Positions 49,795 to 58,500 are shown, counted from the first letter of the stretch. The stretch: DNA of 64,000 nt from Bacillota bacterium (GCA_028719885.1 JAQYLT010000078.1:1-64000), one strand, 5' to 3'. A program made the numbers and translations. Notes: generated by a model not told the origin, from the sequence alone.

Positions 49795-52443
49795 ATGAAT
49801 GTGAAAAATCGCAGCTGCATCCGCCACCTGAGCTTCAAAACCCTGCTGGCCTCCCGGAAACGGAATCTCATTGCCATTGCCGCCATCGTGCTGACAACGC
49901 TGCTGTTTACCTCTTTGTTTACAGTGGCAATGTCCATCAATTCCAGCTATGAAATGTACACCTTCCGCCAGATCGGCGGCTGCTGCCACGGTACTTTCAA
50001 GGAGGTTACGGTCGAACAGGCTCAGGCAATTGCTGCCCATCCGAAAGTGAAAGCCGTGGGTCAGCGCACGAGTATTGGCATCATGGAAAGCGGCGTGTTC
50101 GCAAAAGTCCCCTCCGAAGTCAGCTTCATGGATGAAAATTGTACCAAATGGAGCTTTGCGAAGCCAGACACCGGGCATATCCCCCAAAGCGGCAAAGAGG
50201 TCACCATGGATACCACCGCGCTGAGGCTGCTGGGCGTGGAACCGGAGCTGGGCGCCCAAATCCCGCTCACCTTTACCGTAGGGGATAAAAACCAAGTTTC
50301 TTATGAAAAAACAGATACCTTTACCCTGGCAGGCTGGTGGGAATACGACGATATCAGTCCCGCCCACTACATTAATGTATCCCAGGAATACGCGCAGGCA
50401 GTGGAAGCGGAGGGCATTGCCGCCGGGATGGACCCGTTCCGTACAGACCTGAATGTCATGATGGCATCTACCGTGGATATCCGGGGACAGATGGAACAGG
50501 TGGACACGGATTTGGGGTATACCTGGGAGCAGGACGGAAGTGAAAATGTTGTCCGCATCGGTGTCAACTGGGGCTATACCACAGCCCAGCTGGGTGAAAG
50601 CATCGATGCTACAACGATGCTCACCATCCTTGCGTTTCTGGCGCTGGTGATCTTCACCGGATATCTGATCATCTACAACATTTTCCAGATTTCCGTCACC
50701 GGAGATATCCGCTACTACGGCCTGCTGAAAACCATCGGCGTCACGCCCCGGCAGCTGCGCCGGATCATCCGCCAGCAGGCCCTGCTACTGTGCGCTGTCG
50801 GTATTCCCATAGGACTGCTGCTGGGCTATGGTGTGGGCGCGGTTCTGACCCCGGTGGTCATGGCAAGAACCACCTTCGGCGCTGGCATTACAACCATCAG
50901 CACCTCCCCCCTGATTTTCCTCGCTTCCGCGTTGTTCGCCCTGATCACGGTGCTGCTGTCCTGCTCCCGTCCCGGGCGGATTGCCGCAAGGGTTTCTCCC
51001 GTGGAAGCAACGAAGTACACGGAAGCGGTGCAAATCCGAAAAAAGCGCCGTGCCACCCGTGGTGCCAAAGTCCATCAGATGGCTTTCGCCAATCTGGGGC
51101 GAAATAAAAACAAAACCATTCTTGTGGTGATCTCCCTTGCGCTGTCCGTGGTGCTTCTGAATGTGCTGGTGACCTTTACCGGTGGCTTTGACATGGAGAA
51201 ATATCTGGCGAAGCAAATCTGCGGGGATTTTATCGTCAGCAGCACTGATTATTTCCGATACTCCTACACCGCAGAAAGCTATCTCTCTGCGGAAACCATT
51301 GAAAGAATAGCAGCGAACACCTCCCAGTCCCTCTCCGGCTGCGGTTATAAAATATCCGGAGCTGTTGGCTGGATGCCCGAGGGGGCATGGCGCGAAGGAA
51401 GAATGCGTTTTGGCCATCCAGAAACCGTGGAAACGGCATTATCGATGATGGCCCGCCGGGGGAAGCTGGTTGGCGCCGACACCCAGATCGAAGGACTGGA
51501 CGAAAGCCTGTTTGAAAAGCTGACGGTTGTGGAGGGTGACCTGGCTCCCCTGTTCCAGGAGGACAGCCATGCCATTGCCATCGCCGTTTCTACGGATGAC
51601 TATGGCAATGTGGAGAATCTGGATCATTATCCGGAAATCGGCACAACCCAGACCATCACCTATGTGGAAGATGCCTACTACATCGACAAACGCACCGGAA
51701 AAAAATGCAATGAAAGCACCCCACCGGAATTTTATGAGTATTTCATTGCCCAAAGCTATGATGTAGATTACACCATCTGCGCCTATGTAACGGTGCCCCA
51801 CTCCATGAGCTACCGCTACGGCAACCTGAGCTACCGTTTCGTCCTGCCGGTGAGCAGCTTGGCAGAGGACAGCCTTTATCCGCCCATTCCCATGTTTTAC
51901 CTGTTTGATACCCCGGATGCCGCTGCCGAAGAGGCCGCCGAAAGCTATCTTGCCCAGCTGACCGCCGGAGAGCTGTCCGGGCTGATGTACGAGAGCAAGG
52001 CAACCCTCCGGGCGGAGTTTGAGGGCTTCCAGAACATGTTCCTGCTGCTGGGCGGCCTGCTGTGCGCCATCATCGGTCTTGTGGGAATCCTCAATTTCTT
52101 CAATGCCATCATGACGGGCATTTTGTCCCGCAGACGGGAATTTGCGGTGCTGCAGGCCGTGGGTATGACGGGAAAGCAGTTAAAAACCATGCTGGTCTGC
52201 GAAGGCCTGTTTTATGCCCTGGGCGCTGCTGGAATTGCATTGATTTTTTCCATTCTGCTCAATCCCTTGGCGGGCAGTCTCCTGGAAACCATGTTCTGGT
52301 TCTTCAGCGCACACTTTACCATCATCCCCGTCCTGCTGGCGCTTCCCGTTTTCGCTCTGCTGGGCTATGCCATTCCTGCCATCATGTACCGCCATGCCGA
52401 GAAGCAAAGCGTGGTGGAGCGGCTGAGAGAGGCGGAAGCCTGA
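49795..52443 (+). CDS. FtsX-domain ABC transporter permease (BceB/MacB-like)
   Basis: An 882-residue membrane protein. One N-terminal hydrophobic segment (LIAIAAIVLTTLLFTSLFTV), a large extracytoplasmic part of about 220 residues, an FtsX domain (about 285-390, YYGLLKTIGVTPRQLRRIIR), another helix (TILVVISLALSVVLLNVLVT), a second extracytoplasmic part of about 300 residues and a second FtsX domain at the end (FAVLQAVGMTGKQLKTMLVC). Such duplicated permeases work with BceA-type ATPases in antimicrobial-peptide resistance or lipoprotein/peptide handling. ATG preferred over an upstream in-frame GTG because GAGGTGA precedes it. Confidence 0.9.
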   Translation: MNVKNRSCIRHLSFKTLLASRKRNLIAIAAIVLTTLLFTSLFTVAMSINSSYEMYTFRQIGGCCHGTFKEVTVEQAQAIAAHPKVKAVGQRTSIGIMESGVFAKVPSEVSFMDENCTKWSFAKPDTGHIPQSGKEVTMDTTALRLLGVEPELGAQIPLTFTVGDKNQVSYEKTDTFTLAGWWEYDDISPAHYINVSQEYAQAVEAEGIAAGMDPFRTDLNVMMASTVDIRGQMEQVDTDLGYTWEQDGSENVVRIGVNWGYTTAQLGESIDATTMLTILAFLALVIFTGYLIIYNIFQISVTGDIRYYGLLKTIGVTPRQLRRIIRQQALLLCAVGIPIGLLLGYGVGAVLTPVVMARTTFGAGITTISTSPLIFLASALFALITVLLSCSRPGRIAARVSPVEATKYTEAVQIRKKRRATRGAKVHQMAFANLGRNKNKTILVVISLALSVVLLNVLVTFTGGFDMEKYLAKQICGDFIVSSTDYFRYSYTAESYLSAETIERIAANTSQSLSGCGYKISGAVGWMPEGAWREGRMRFGHPETVETALSMMARRGKLVGADTQIEGLDESLFEKLTVVEGDLAPLFQEDSHAIAIAVSTDDYGNVENLDHYPEIGTTQTITYVEDAYYIDKRTGKKCNESTPPEFYEYFIAQSYDVDYTICAYVTVPHSMSYRYGNLSYRFVLPVSSLAEDSLYPPIPMFYLFDTPDAAAEEAAESYLAQLTAGELSGLMYESKATLRAEFEGFQNMFLLLGGLLCAIIGLVGILNFFNAIMTGILSRRREFAVLQAVGMTGKQLKTMLVCEGLFYALGAAGIALIFSILLNPLAGSLLETMFWFFSAHFTIIPVLLALPVFALLGYAIPAIMYRHAEKQSVVERLREAEA

Positions 52444-52515
52444 GGGAAAAGGATTGCATTTCGGCGAAAAATATACTATACTGTTTCCTAGTTGAGGAAA
52501 AGGGGGGGGAGTGCC

Positions 52516-53229
52516 GTGGAGCGTCTGCGTCCGCTGCTGGAGCGCTACGACCGCATTCTTGTTTTCGATACGGAAACCACCGGCCTGCATTTCGGGCAGG
52601 ACGAGATCATTCAATTCTCCGCAGCCCTGGTGGCAATCCAGGATGGAGCCGTTTCCATTGTGGAGGAATATGACCGTCTGCTGCTTCTGCCTGTGGGGAA
52701 GCAGGTTCCCCCGGAGATCACCCGGCTCACCGGCATCACCACCCAGGAAATTCTGGAGCAGGGCATCCCCAAGGAGCAGGCCTGCCGGGAGATCAGCGAT
52801 CTTATTGACGGAAACACTCTGCTGGCCGCCTATAACGCCCACTTCGACCTGAGCTTTCTCTACCATCTCTTCGCCGCCCACGGCGACCCCGGCTGCCTGA
52901 AAGGCAAGGACAAGCTGGACCTGCTCACCGTCTACCGGGACCGGCGGGACTACCCCCACCGGCTCAGCAGCGCCATCGAGGCCTACGGGCTCCAGGACCG
53001 GGTACAGAATTCCCACCGGGCGGACCAGGACGCCCTGGCCACGGTGTATGTGATGGCTGCCATGGCGGGGGAGCGGGAGGACCTGCTTCGTTATGTAAAC
53101 CTATTCGGATACATTCCCAAGTACGGCCCGCCCCGCCGGCCCATCCGTTCCGTCACCTATCTGCCCCAGCCCTATAACAGCCCCAGGCCGCTGTATCAAA
53201 CGCTACCTTGTAATTTGAATGGGGGATAA
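52516..53229 (+). CDS. DnaQ-type 3'-5' exonuclease
   Basis: A 237-residue DEDDh exonuclease: ExoI motif ILVFDTETTGL (about 16-26), ExoII YNAHFDLSFLYHL (about 106-118), ExoIII HRADQDALATVYV (about 170-182), so all four acidic residues and the catalytic His are present. The C-terminal 50 residues (YVNLFGYIPKYGPPRRPI...) are an extension not needed for the fold. The GTG start has a G-rich ribosome site (AGGGGGGGGAGTGCC). It could act in repair or RNA turnover; not clearly the polymerase III epsilon subunit. 2 bp before the aminotransferase gene. Confidence 0.85.
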   Translation: MERLRPLLERYDRILVFDTETTGLHFGQDEIIQFSAALVAIQDGAVSIVEEYDRLLLLPVGKQVPPEITRLTGITTQEILEQGIPKEQACREISDLIDGNTLLAAYNAHFDLSFLYHLFAAHGDPGCLKGKDKLDLLTVYRDRRDYPHRLSSAIEAYGLQDRVQNSHRADQDALATVYVMAAMAGEREDLLRYVNLFGYIPKYGPPRRPIRSVTYLPQPYNSPRPLYQTLPCNLNGG

Positions 53230-53231
53230 TT

Positions 53232-54407
53232 ATGGTCAACCAAAATGCCTATCAGCTGGGGGCAAACCGCTCCTGCATTCGGGATTTATTTGAATACGGC
53301 CGCCAGCGGGCGGCGATCGTGGGGGAGGAAAACGTCTACGACTATTCCCTGGGCAATCCCTCCATTCCCTCACCGCCCCAGGTGGACGAGGCGGTACGGC
53401 AGATTCTGTTGGACACACCCACCTTACAGGTCCACGGCTACACCAGCGCCGTGGGGGATTTGGCCACCCAGCAGGCCATTGCGGATGACCTGAACCAGCG
53501 CTACAACGCCGGATGCCGGGCGGAGGACTTCTTCATCGGCTGCGGCGCGGCGCCGGAGCTGGTGGCGGTATTCCGGGCTCTGGCGGTGCCCGAAGGAGAA
53601 CTGCTGGCCATCGCCCCCTATTTCCCGGAATACAAGCCCTTTGCGGAGGAAGCGGGGCTGATTTTCAAGGTGGTTCCCCCGGATGTGCCGGAGTTCCAGA
53701 TCAAGCTGGACGCCGTGGAGGCCATGCTCACGCCCAACACCCAGGCGGTGCTGGTGAATTCTCCCAACAATCCCTCCGGGGTGGTATACACCCGGCAGAC
53801 CCTCCGGGCGCTGGCAGAGCTGCTCACCCGGAAGAGCGAGGAATACGGCCACCCCATCTACATCATCTCCGACGAGCCCTACCGGGAGCTGGCCTATGGG
53901 GTGGAGGTGCCCTTTGTGCCCACCATCTATCCACACACCATCGTCTGCTATTCCTATTCCAAGTCCCTGTCCCTGCCCGGGGAGCGGATCGGCTATGTCT
54001 ACGTGCCCCAGGCCGCCGCGGACAGCAGGGAAATCTATGCCGCCGTGGCCGGTGCCGCCCGGAGCGCGGGGCATGTATGCGCCCCAAGCCTGTGGCAAAA
54101 GGTGATTGCCCGGTGCGCCCAGCTGCGGCCGGATTTGGACGCCTACGACCGGAACCGCCGGGCGCTGTATGAGGGTCTGACGGAGATGGGCTACGAAATG
54201 GCCAAGCCAGACGGCGCGTTTTATCTGTTCATCAAGGCCCCCGGGGGAGATGCCAACGCTTTCTCGGAAAAGGCCAAGAAGCGGGACCTGCTTCTGGTGC
54301 CCGGGGACGGCTTCGGCTGCCCGGGATATTTCCGCATCTGCTACTGCGTCAGCTACGACATGATCCAGCGCAGCCTGCCGGTGTTCCGGGCCCTTTTGAA
54401 CGACTGA
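53232..54407 (+). CDS. PLP-dependent class I/II aminotransferase
   Basis: A 391-residue fold-type I enzyme: NYSLGNPSIPSP-like start (YDYSLGNPSIPSPPQVDE), NNPSG motif in LVNSPNNPSGVVYTR, aspartate/tyrosine pair in IISDEPYRELAYG, PLP lysine in CYSYSKSLSLPGERIGYV, and a C-terminal substrate arginine in GYFRICYCVS. Resembles aspartate- or aromatic-type aminotransferases widespread in Clostridia; the substrate is not clear. Operonic with the exonuclease gene and ended by a terminator. Confidence 0.9.
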   Translation: MVNQNAYQLGANRSCIRDLFEYGRQRAAIVGEENVYDYSLGNPSIPSPPQVDEAVRQILLDTPTLQVHGYTSAVGDLATQQAIADDLNQRYNAGCRAEDFFIGCGAAPELVAVFRALAVPEGELLAIAPYFPEYKPFAEEAGLIFKVVPPDVPEFQIKLDAVEAMLTPNTQAVLVNSPNNPSGVVYTRQTLRALAELLTRKSEEYGHPIYIISDEPYRELAYGVEVPFVPTIYPHTIVCYSYSKSLSLPGERIGYVYVPQAAADSREIYAAVAGAARSAGHVCAPSLWQKVIARCAQLRPDLDAYDRNRRALYEGLTEMGYEMAKPDGAFYLFIKAPGGDANAFSEKAKKRDLLLVPGDGFGCPGYFRICYCVSYDMIQRSLPVFRALLND

Positions 54408-54411
54408 TCTT

Positions 54412-54444
54412 TTTCCCTCCCCTTTCCCCGGGGAGGGAAATTTT
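54412..54444 (+). terminator. Terminator of the exonuclease-aminotransferase operon
   Basis: Perfect 11-bp stem TTTCCCTCCCC/GGGGAGGGAAA followed by TTTTAT. Confidence 0.9.
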
Positions 54445-54476
54445 ATATGCTCATTCGCTTTTGTCAGCAATGGGAT

Positions 54477-54711
54477 AAATTGGAATTTGCAGAGGTAATT
54501 CGTAGGGAACGGATTTATCCGTTCCGAAACGCCGGTGAACATCCGAGGCTCGTTGAGCAGGAAATGGTCCGGCAACACCGTAGGGCTTATCCAACATTTT
54601 TCCATTCAATATACCCCTAATAAAAACGTTAGCGCGGCGGAACGGATGAATCCGTTCCCTACGCACACATTGGAACATATCCCATTCAACGAACCCTGCA
54701 AATTCCAATTT
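54477..54711. repeat. Palindromic intergenic repeat, copy I (best-preserved ends)
   Basis: About 235 bp. Left terminus AAATTGGAATTTGCAGAGG, right terminus AACGAACCCTGCAAATTCCA then ATTT. Internal CGTAGGGAACGGATTTATCCGTTCCG and GCGGAACGGATGAATCCGTTCC, CTACGCACA. The right-arm palindrome differs from the left in its loop only. No transposase: a non-autonomous element in structure. Confidence 0.8.
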
Positions 54712-54827
54712 GCCCGTATGCTTCATGAAACCGTTCTTAAAAAATTTTTTGCCAGACTATCTTTTTGTATCTCTCAATCGTTATATCGAATGAAAGCGCT
54801 TTTATGTTGGGGAAAGGAGGGAATGCC

Positions 54828-55343
54828 GTGGGGGATGATTTTCTGCTGCTGTGCCGGATGCATCAGGGGGACGAATCGGCCATTGAGGAATTCGTAAGGA
54901 AATACTATCCCCTGATTCTCCGGTACTGCCGCCTCCATCTCTGGGATTCCGCCGAGGCGGAGGATTTGACCCAGGAGGTATTCGCCCGGTTTTTCCGAAC
55001 CCTGCCCCAATACCGGCATTCCGGCAAGCTGGCCAACTATCTGTATGTGATCGCCGGGAATCTCTGCCGGGACAGCTATAAAAAGCCCCGGCCGCTGCCC
55101 CTGGAGGATGCCCCGGAGCAGTCCCGGGAGCTCACGCCGGATCTGGACCGGAAAATGGATGTGCGCCGGGCCCTGGACAGTCTGCCCCCGGAGCTGCGGG
55201 AGGCGGCGGTGCTGTATTTCTACCAGGAGCTGCCCCAGAGAAGCATTGCAAGAATTCTGGGCATTGGCCTGCCCCTGGTGAAATACCGCATTCGGCGGGC
55301 CAAGGAGCTGCTGGCGCTGTATTTCGGGAGGGAGGAACCATGA
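54828..55343 (+). CDS. ECF-type RNA polymerase sigma factor
   Basis: A 171-residue group IV sigma factor: region 2 (about 20-85) with RYCRLHLWDSAEAEDLTQEV and NYLYVIAGNLCRDSYKK, region 4 (about 110-165) with DSLPPELREAAVLYFYQELP and RSIARILGIGLPLVKYRIRR. The GTG start has AAAGGAGG 7 nt upstream. The first gene of an operon with a membrane protein and an ABC transporter; it probably drives its own promoter. No classical zinc anti-sigma gene follows; the next membrane protein is the candidate partner. Confidence 0.9.
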   Translation: MGDDFLLLCRMHQGDESAIEEFVRKYYPLILRYCRLHLWDSAEAEDLTQEVFARFFRTLPQYRHSGKLANYLYVIAGNLCRDSYKKPRPLPLEDAPEQSRELTPDLDRKMDVRRALDSLPPELREAAVLYFYQELPQRSIARILGIGLPLVKYRIRRAKELLALYFGREEP

Positions 55344-56074
55344 AAAAGCAATTCATCTTTGACGACGGCTATGACGAAGAAAAGCTGCAAAAAACCATTG
55401 CCGTCTCCAAGCAGGCGTTTTTGGAGGGAGAGCAGGCCCGGCCGGTGTCCCGGCTGGAATTTCTCTGCCAGCAGAGCCGGTACGTGAAAAAGCACTGGTG
55501 GCTGCTCCAGGGACTGCTGCTGGCGGCGGTGTGCCTGCTGCTGCGGCAGGCGGACGCGGACTACGCCATCCGCCGGTGCCTGGGGCTGGCCGGGCCGCTG
55601 CTGGCGGTGCTGCTGCTGCCGGAATTGTGGAAGAACCGAAGCTGCGACGCCGTGGAGGTGGAGTGCACCACGCTGTATTCCCTGCGCGCCATCTACGCCG
55701 CCCGGCTGACCCTCTTCGCCGGGGTGGATTTGGTGCTGCTGTCCCTCTTTTTCGCCGCGGCCTCGGTGCTCACCCGGGTGACGGTGGGGGAGATGCTCAT
55801 TCAGTTCCTGCTGCCCTACAACATCACCTGCACCATCTGCCTGGCCACGCTCTACAGCCGGCGGATCAGAAATCAGTCGATGTCCATGCTGCTGTGCCTT
55901 TGTTGGGCGGCGGTGTGGCTGCTGCTGATTTTAAACGATGGAATTTACGCGGCCATTTCCGCCCCCCTCTGGGCACTGGCCCTGGCCGGCTCCTTCGGCT
56001 GCCTGGGCTGCACCGTCCTCCGGGGCCAGCGGAAAGGGCAACTCACATGGGAGGCAACACCAATATGGAATTAG
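55340..56074 (+). CDS. Membrane protein, putative anti-sigma or transporter accessory factor
   Basis: A 244-residue protein: a cytoplasmic N-terminal part of about 50 residues (MKKQFIFDDGYDEEKLQKTI..), then six hydrophobic segments. Overlaps the sigma gene by 4 bp (ATGA) and the ATPase gene by 10 bp. I recognise no family. A soluble N-terminus of about 50 residues on a membrane protein, coupled in translation to an ECF sigma factor, fits an anti-sigma role; equally it might be a permease subunit of the ABC system. No HxxxCxxC zinc motif. Confidence 0.65.
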   Translation: MKKQFIFDDGYDEEKLQKTIAVSKQAFLEGEQARPVSRLEFLCQQSRYVKKHWWLLQGLLLAAVCLLLRQADADYAIRRCLGLAGPLLAVLLLPELWKNRSCDAVEVECTTLYSLRAIYAARLTLFAGVDLVLLSLFFAAASVLTRVTVGEMLIQFLLPYNITCTICLATLYSRRIRNQSMSMLLCLCWAAVWLLLILNDGIYAAISAPLWALALAGSFGCLGCTVLRGQRKGQLTWEATPIWN

Positions 56075-56952
56075 TAATCACCGATTTGACCAAGGAATTC
56101 GGCGGCTTTCGGGCTGTGGATTCCGTGAATGAAGCCCTTGGGCCGGGGGTTTACGGCCTGCTGGGGGTGAATGGGGCGGGAAAAACCACCCTGATGCGGA
56201 TGCTCACCACCCTGCTCCAACCCAGCTCCGGGTCTATTCTCTGGGACGGGGAGGACATCTTCACCATGGAGGGCCGGTTCCGGAATATCCTGGGCTACCT
56301 GCCCCAGGACTTTGGCTTTTACCCCAATTTCACCGTGGAGGAGTATCTATCATACATCGCCTCCATCAAGGGGCTCCGTCCGGCAGCGGCAAAAATGCGG
56401 GTCAAGGAGCTGCTGTGTCAGGTGGGGCTGAGCAAGGCCAGAACCAAGAAGATGAAAAACCTCTCCGGTGGCATGAAGCGCCGGGCGGGCATCGCCCAAG
56501 CCATGCTGAATGATCCCAAGCTGCTGATTCTGGACGAGCCCACCGCCGGGCTGGACCCCAACGAGCGGATTCGGTTCCGGAACCTCATCAGTGAGCTGTC
56601 GGAGGACCGCATTGTGCTGTTAAGCACCCACATTGTCTCCGACGTGGAATACATTGCCGGGAAGATTTTTCTGATGAAGGACGGCCGCATTGCCGTCTCC
56701 GGCACCGCCCAGGAGCTTGCCGCTTCCATGCCGGAGCGGGTATGGGTGTGCCAGGTGCCCAAGGGGAGAATCGACGCCTACCTGAAGGCGCTGAAGGTCT
56801 CCAATGTGAAAACCACCCCGGAGGGGGCGGAGCTGCGGATCGTCTCGGCGGAGCAGCCCACGGACGACGCCGTTCAGGTGGTGCCCACCCTGGAGGATGT
56901 GTTCCTCAGCTATTTCGGCCAGAAAGGGGGCGAAACGGATGGTGCGGTTTGA
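56065..56952 (+). CDS. ABC transporter ATP-binding protein (ABC-2 exporter)
   Basis: A 295-residue ATPase of the CcmA/NatA type: Walker A LLGVNGAGKTTLMRML (about 32-47), Q-loop YLPQDFGFYPNFTVEEYL, signature NLSGGMKRRAGIAQAML, Walker B LLILDEPTAGLDPNE, H-loop LLSTHIVSD, and a C-terminal extension of about 85 residues. The start at MELVITDLT has GGGAGG 10 nt upstream; an ATG six codons earlier is possible. Its end overlaps the permease gene by 14 bp. Confidence 0.93.
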   Translation: MELVITDLTKEFGGFRAVDSVNEALGPGVYGLLGVNGAGKTTLMRMLTTLLQPSSGSILWDGEDIFTMEGRFRNILGYLPQDFGFYPNFTVEEYLSYIASIKGLRPAAAKMRVKELLCQVGLSKARTKKMKNLSGGMKRRAGIAQAMLNDPKLLILDEPTAGLDPNERIRFRNLISELSEDRIVLLSTHIVSDVEYIAGKIFLMKDGRIAVSGTAQELAASMPERVWVCQVPKGRIDAYLKALKVSNVKTTPEGAELRIVSAEQPTDDAVQVVPTLEDVFLSYFGQKGGETDGAV

Positions 56953-58171
56953 ACTGAAAAAAGTACTCGGCAGCACAAGTGGAAGAATCGCCCTGGTGCT
57001 GCTGGCCGTGGTGGTGGTGCTGGGCTGCTGGATGAGCGTCAGCGAAGTGGAGTGGGTCAATGAGCAGGGCGACGTGGAAACCGGCCCCGCCGCCATTTCC
57101 AAGCTCCGCAATGCCCAGAAGCAGTGGGCGGGCATTCTGGATGAGGCCCGGCTGGAGGAAATCATCCGGGAGAATCAACGCATTTGCGCCACCCCGGAGG
57201 CCCAATCCCAGGATTATCAGCAAAACGACATTGCCTACGGCTGGACACTGGGCATCCGCCCGGTGCTGAATATGATGAACTACGCCTATTCCAAAGACTT
57301 TCTGGAATACGACTGGTACTGCAACGAGCAGGTCACCCCCGAACAGGCCGGGGACTTCTACACGAACCGGACAAAGCTCATGAAGCAATGGCTGCTGGAC
57401 GACACCGGCTCCGCCCAATATCTCTTTGACGAAAACGAGCGGAATTACCTGATTCACCAATATGAGTCCCTGGAAACGCCTTTTTATGTAGACTACACCG
57501 AGGGCTGGACCCAGCTGATGTACAATTCTCCCTTTGTCATCATGGTATCGGCGCTGATTCTGGGCTATCTCTGTGCCGGTATTTTTGCGGGTGAATACCG
57601 CTGGAAGGCGGATTCGGTGTATTTCAGCGCACGCCATGGCAGGGACAGGGCAGTGTGGGCCAAAATCAAGGCAGGGTTTGTGATGGTGACGGGGCTGTAC
57701 TGGGCCAGCGTGCTGATTTACAGCCTGGTGACCCTGGGGCTGCTGGGCTTCGACGGCTGGAACTGCCCGCTGCAAATTGATCTATGGAAGAGCTTCCACC
57801 GGCTGACGCTCTGGCAGGCCTGGGTTTTGACGGCAGTGGGAGGCTACATCGGCAATCTGTTCTTCGCCTTTTTGACCATGTGGGTCTCCGCCAAAACCCG
57901 CTCCGCCGTGTTTGCCAGCACGGTGCCCTTTTTGCTGGTGTTCGTTCCCAGCTTCCTGGACAATCTGGGAAGTGACACCGTCAGCAAGATTCTTGGACTC
58001 TTCCCCGATCAGCTTTTGCAGGTTTACCAGGCTCTGCGGTATTTCTATGTGTATGATCTGGGCATTGGGGTATTCAACGCCATGGAGCTGCTGCTTCCGC
58101 TGTACGGACTGCTGACCGTGGTTTTGGTGCCCGTGATGTATTGCAGCTTCCGCAAAAGAGCGGTAAGATGA
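56939..58171 (+). CDS. ABC-2 type transporter permease
   Basis: A 410-residue membrane protein: N-terminal helix (SGRIALVLLAVVVVLGCWMS), an extracytoplasmic domain of about 180 residues rich in acidic and aromatic residues, then five hydrophobic segments from SPFVIMVSALILGYLCAGIF on, with a short FAGEYRWKADSVYFSARHGR loop between the first two, a usual feature of ABC-2 permeases. It works with the ATPase gene that overlaps its start. Last gene of the sigma-factor operon; cargo unknown. Confidence 0.82.
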   Translation: MVRFELKKVLGSTSGRIALVLLAVVVVLGCWMSVSEVEWVNEQGDVETGPAAISKLRNAQKQWAGILDEARLEEIIRENQRICATPEAQSQDYQQNDIAYGWTLGIRPVLNMMNYAYSKDFLEYDWYCNEQVTPEQAGDFYTNRTKLMKQWLLDDTGSAQYLFDENERNYLIHQYESLETPFYVDYTEGWTQLMYNSPFVIMVSALILGYLCAGIFAGEYRWKADSVYFSARHGRDRAVWAKIKAGFVMVTGLYWASVLIYSLVTLGLLGFDGWNCPLQIDLWKSFHRLTLWQAWVLTAVGGYIGNLFFAFLTMWVSAKTRSAVFASTVPFLLVFVPSFLDNLGSDTVSKILGLFPDQLLQVYQALRYFYVYDLGIGVFNAMELLLPLYGLLTVVLVPVMYCSFRKRAVR

Positions 58172-58178
58172 TTCGGAA

Positions 58179-58207
58179 TTGACATTTTTCCCAGCCCCTG
58201 ATAAAAT
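58179..58207 (+). promoter_or_regulatory. Strong promoter of the small-ORF RNA (putative type I toxin transcript)
   Basis: TTGACA, 17-bp spacer, TAAAAT, starting 8 bp after the stop codon of the preceding permease gene. Confidence 0.8.
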
Positions 58208-58212
58208 AAACC

Positions 58213-58500
58213 CAACCCCATAGGGGGCTGGGAAGAGCATTGCCATAAGAGATAAAGGTGTGATTGCCACCGGCAATCAGTGAATTCTGATTCGCTGCGC
58301 GACGCACCGCGGATAGGCGGTTAGCTACACTCCTGCAAAGGAGGTGAGCATATGCCCATTACACTAACGTTCCATATTGGTAAATTTACCATAACGATTC
58401 GTGTAAAAAGCAGAAACCGCCACTCTGCCAAGTGACGGTTTCTAATCGTTTGCATTAGACCAACAAACTTGAGCTAACCGCTTATCGGCAGTGCTCTTTT
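58213..58500 (+). ncRNA. Structured transcript carrying a 27-codon ORF (putative type I toxin mRNA)
   Basis: Predicted from promoter and structure. The 3' segment 58472-58498 pairs with two 5' segments: GGCAGTGCTCTT with AAGAGCATTGCC (58233-58244) and AGCTAACCGCTTATC with GATAGGCGGTTAGCT (58312-58326), each complete if G-U pairs count. Between the 5' segments is GATTGCC/GGCAATC (58262-58278). A further hairpin, CTCCT/AGGAG (58330-58343), covers the ribosome site of the ORF. The closing stem is followed by TTTTC, so it doubles as terminator. Long-range 5'-3' pairing and a hidden ribosome site are known features of type I toxin messages. Confidence 0.65.
58352..58435 (+). CDS. 27-residue cationic peptide, putative type I toxin
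   Basis: Starts MPITLTFHIGKF and ends RVKSRNRHSAK. A consensus ribosome site (AAAGGAGGTGAGCAT) precedes the ATG. The middle alternates hydrophobic and polar residues (ITLTFHI, FTITIRV), suiting a beta strand or amphipathic membrane-active peptide; the last third is strongly basic. Net charge is clearly positive. The peptide is not one of the hydrophobic type I toxin families I know (Fst/Ldr, TxpA, Hok, Ibs, TisB); its size and charge recall Helicobacter AapA-type peptides, without claim of homology. The stop codon lies inside the terminator hairpin of the antisense RNA. Toxicity is inference. Confidence 0.6.
   Translation: MPITLTFHIGKFTITIRVKSRNRHSAK

Noticed and set aside
124..54711. Dispersed repeats considered as a CRISPR array
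   Set aside because: Copies are far apart, internally palindromic and differ in sequence; there is no regular spacer and no cas gene.
58228..58500. Structured RNA considered as tmRNA, 6S RNA or a riboswitch for the kinase gene downstream
   Set aside because: No CCA-type end or tRNA-like arm, not one long rod, and a terminator and antisense promoter separate it from the kinase gene; the ORF has a proper ribosome site.
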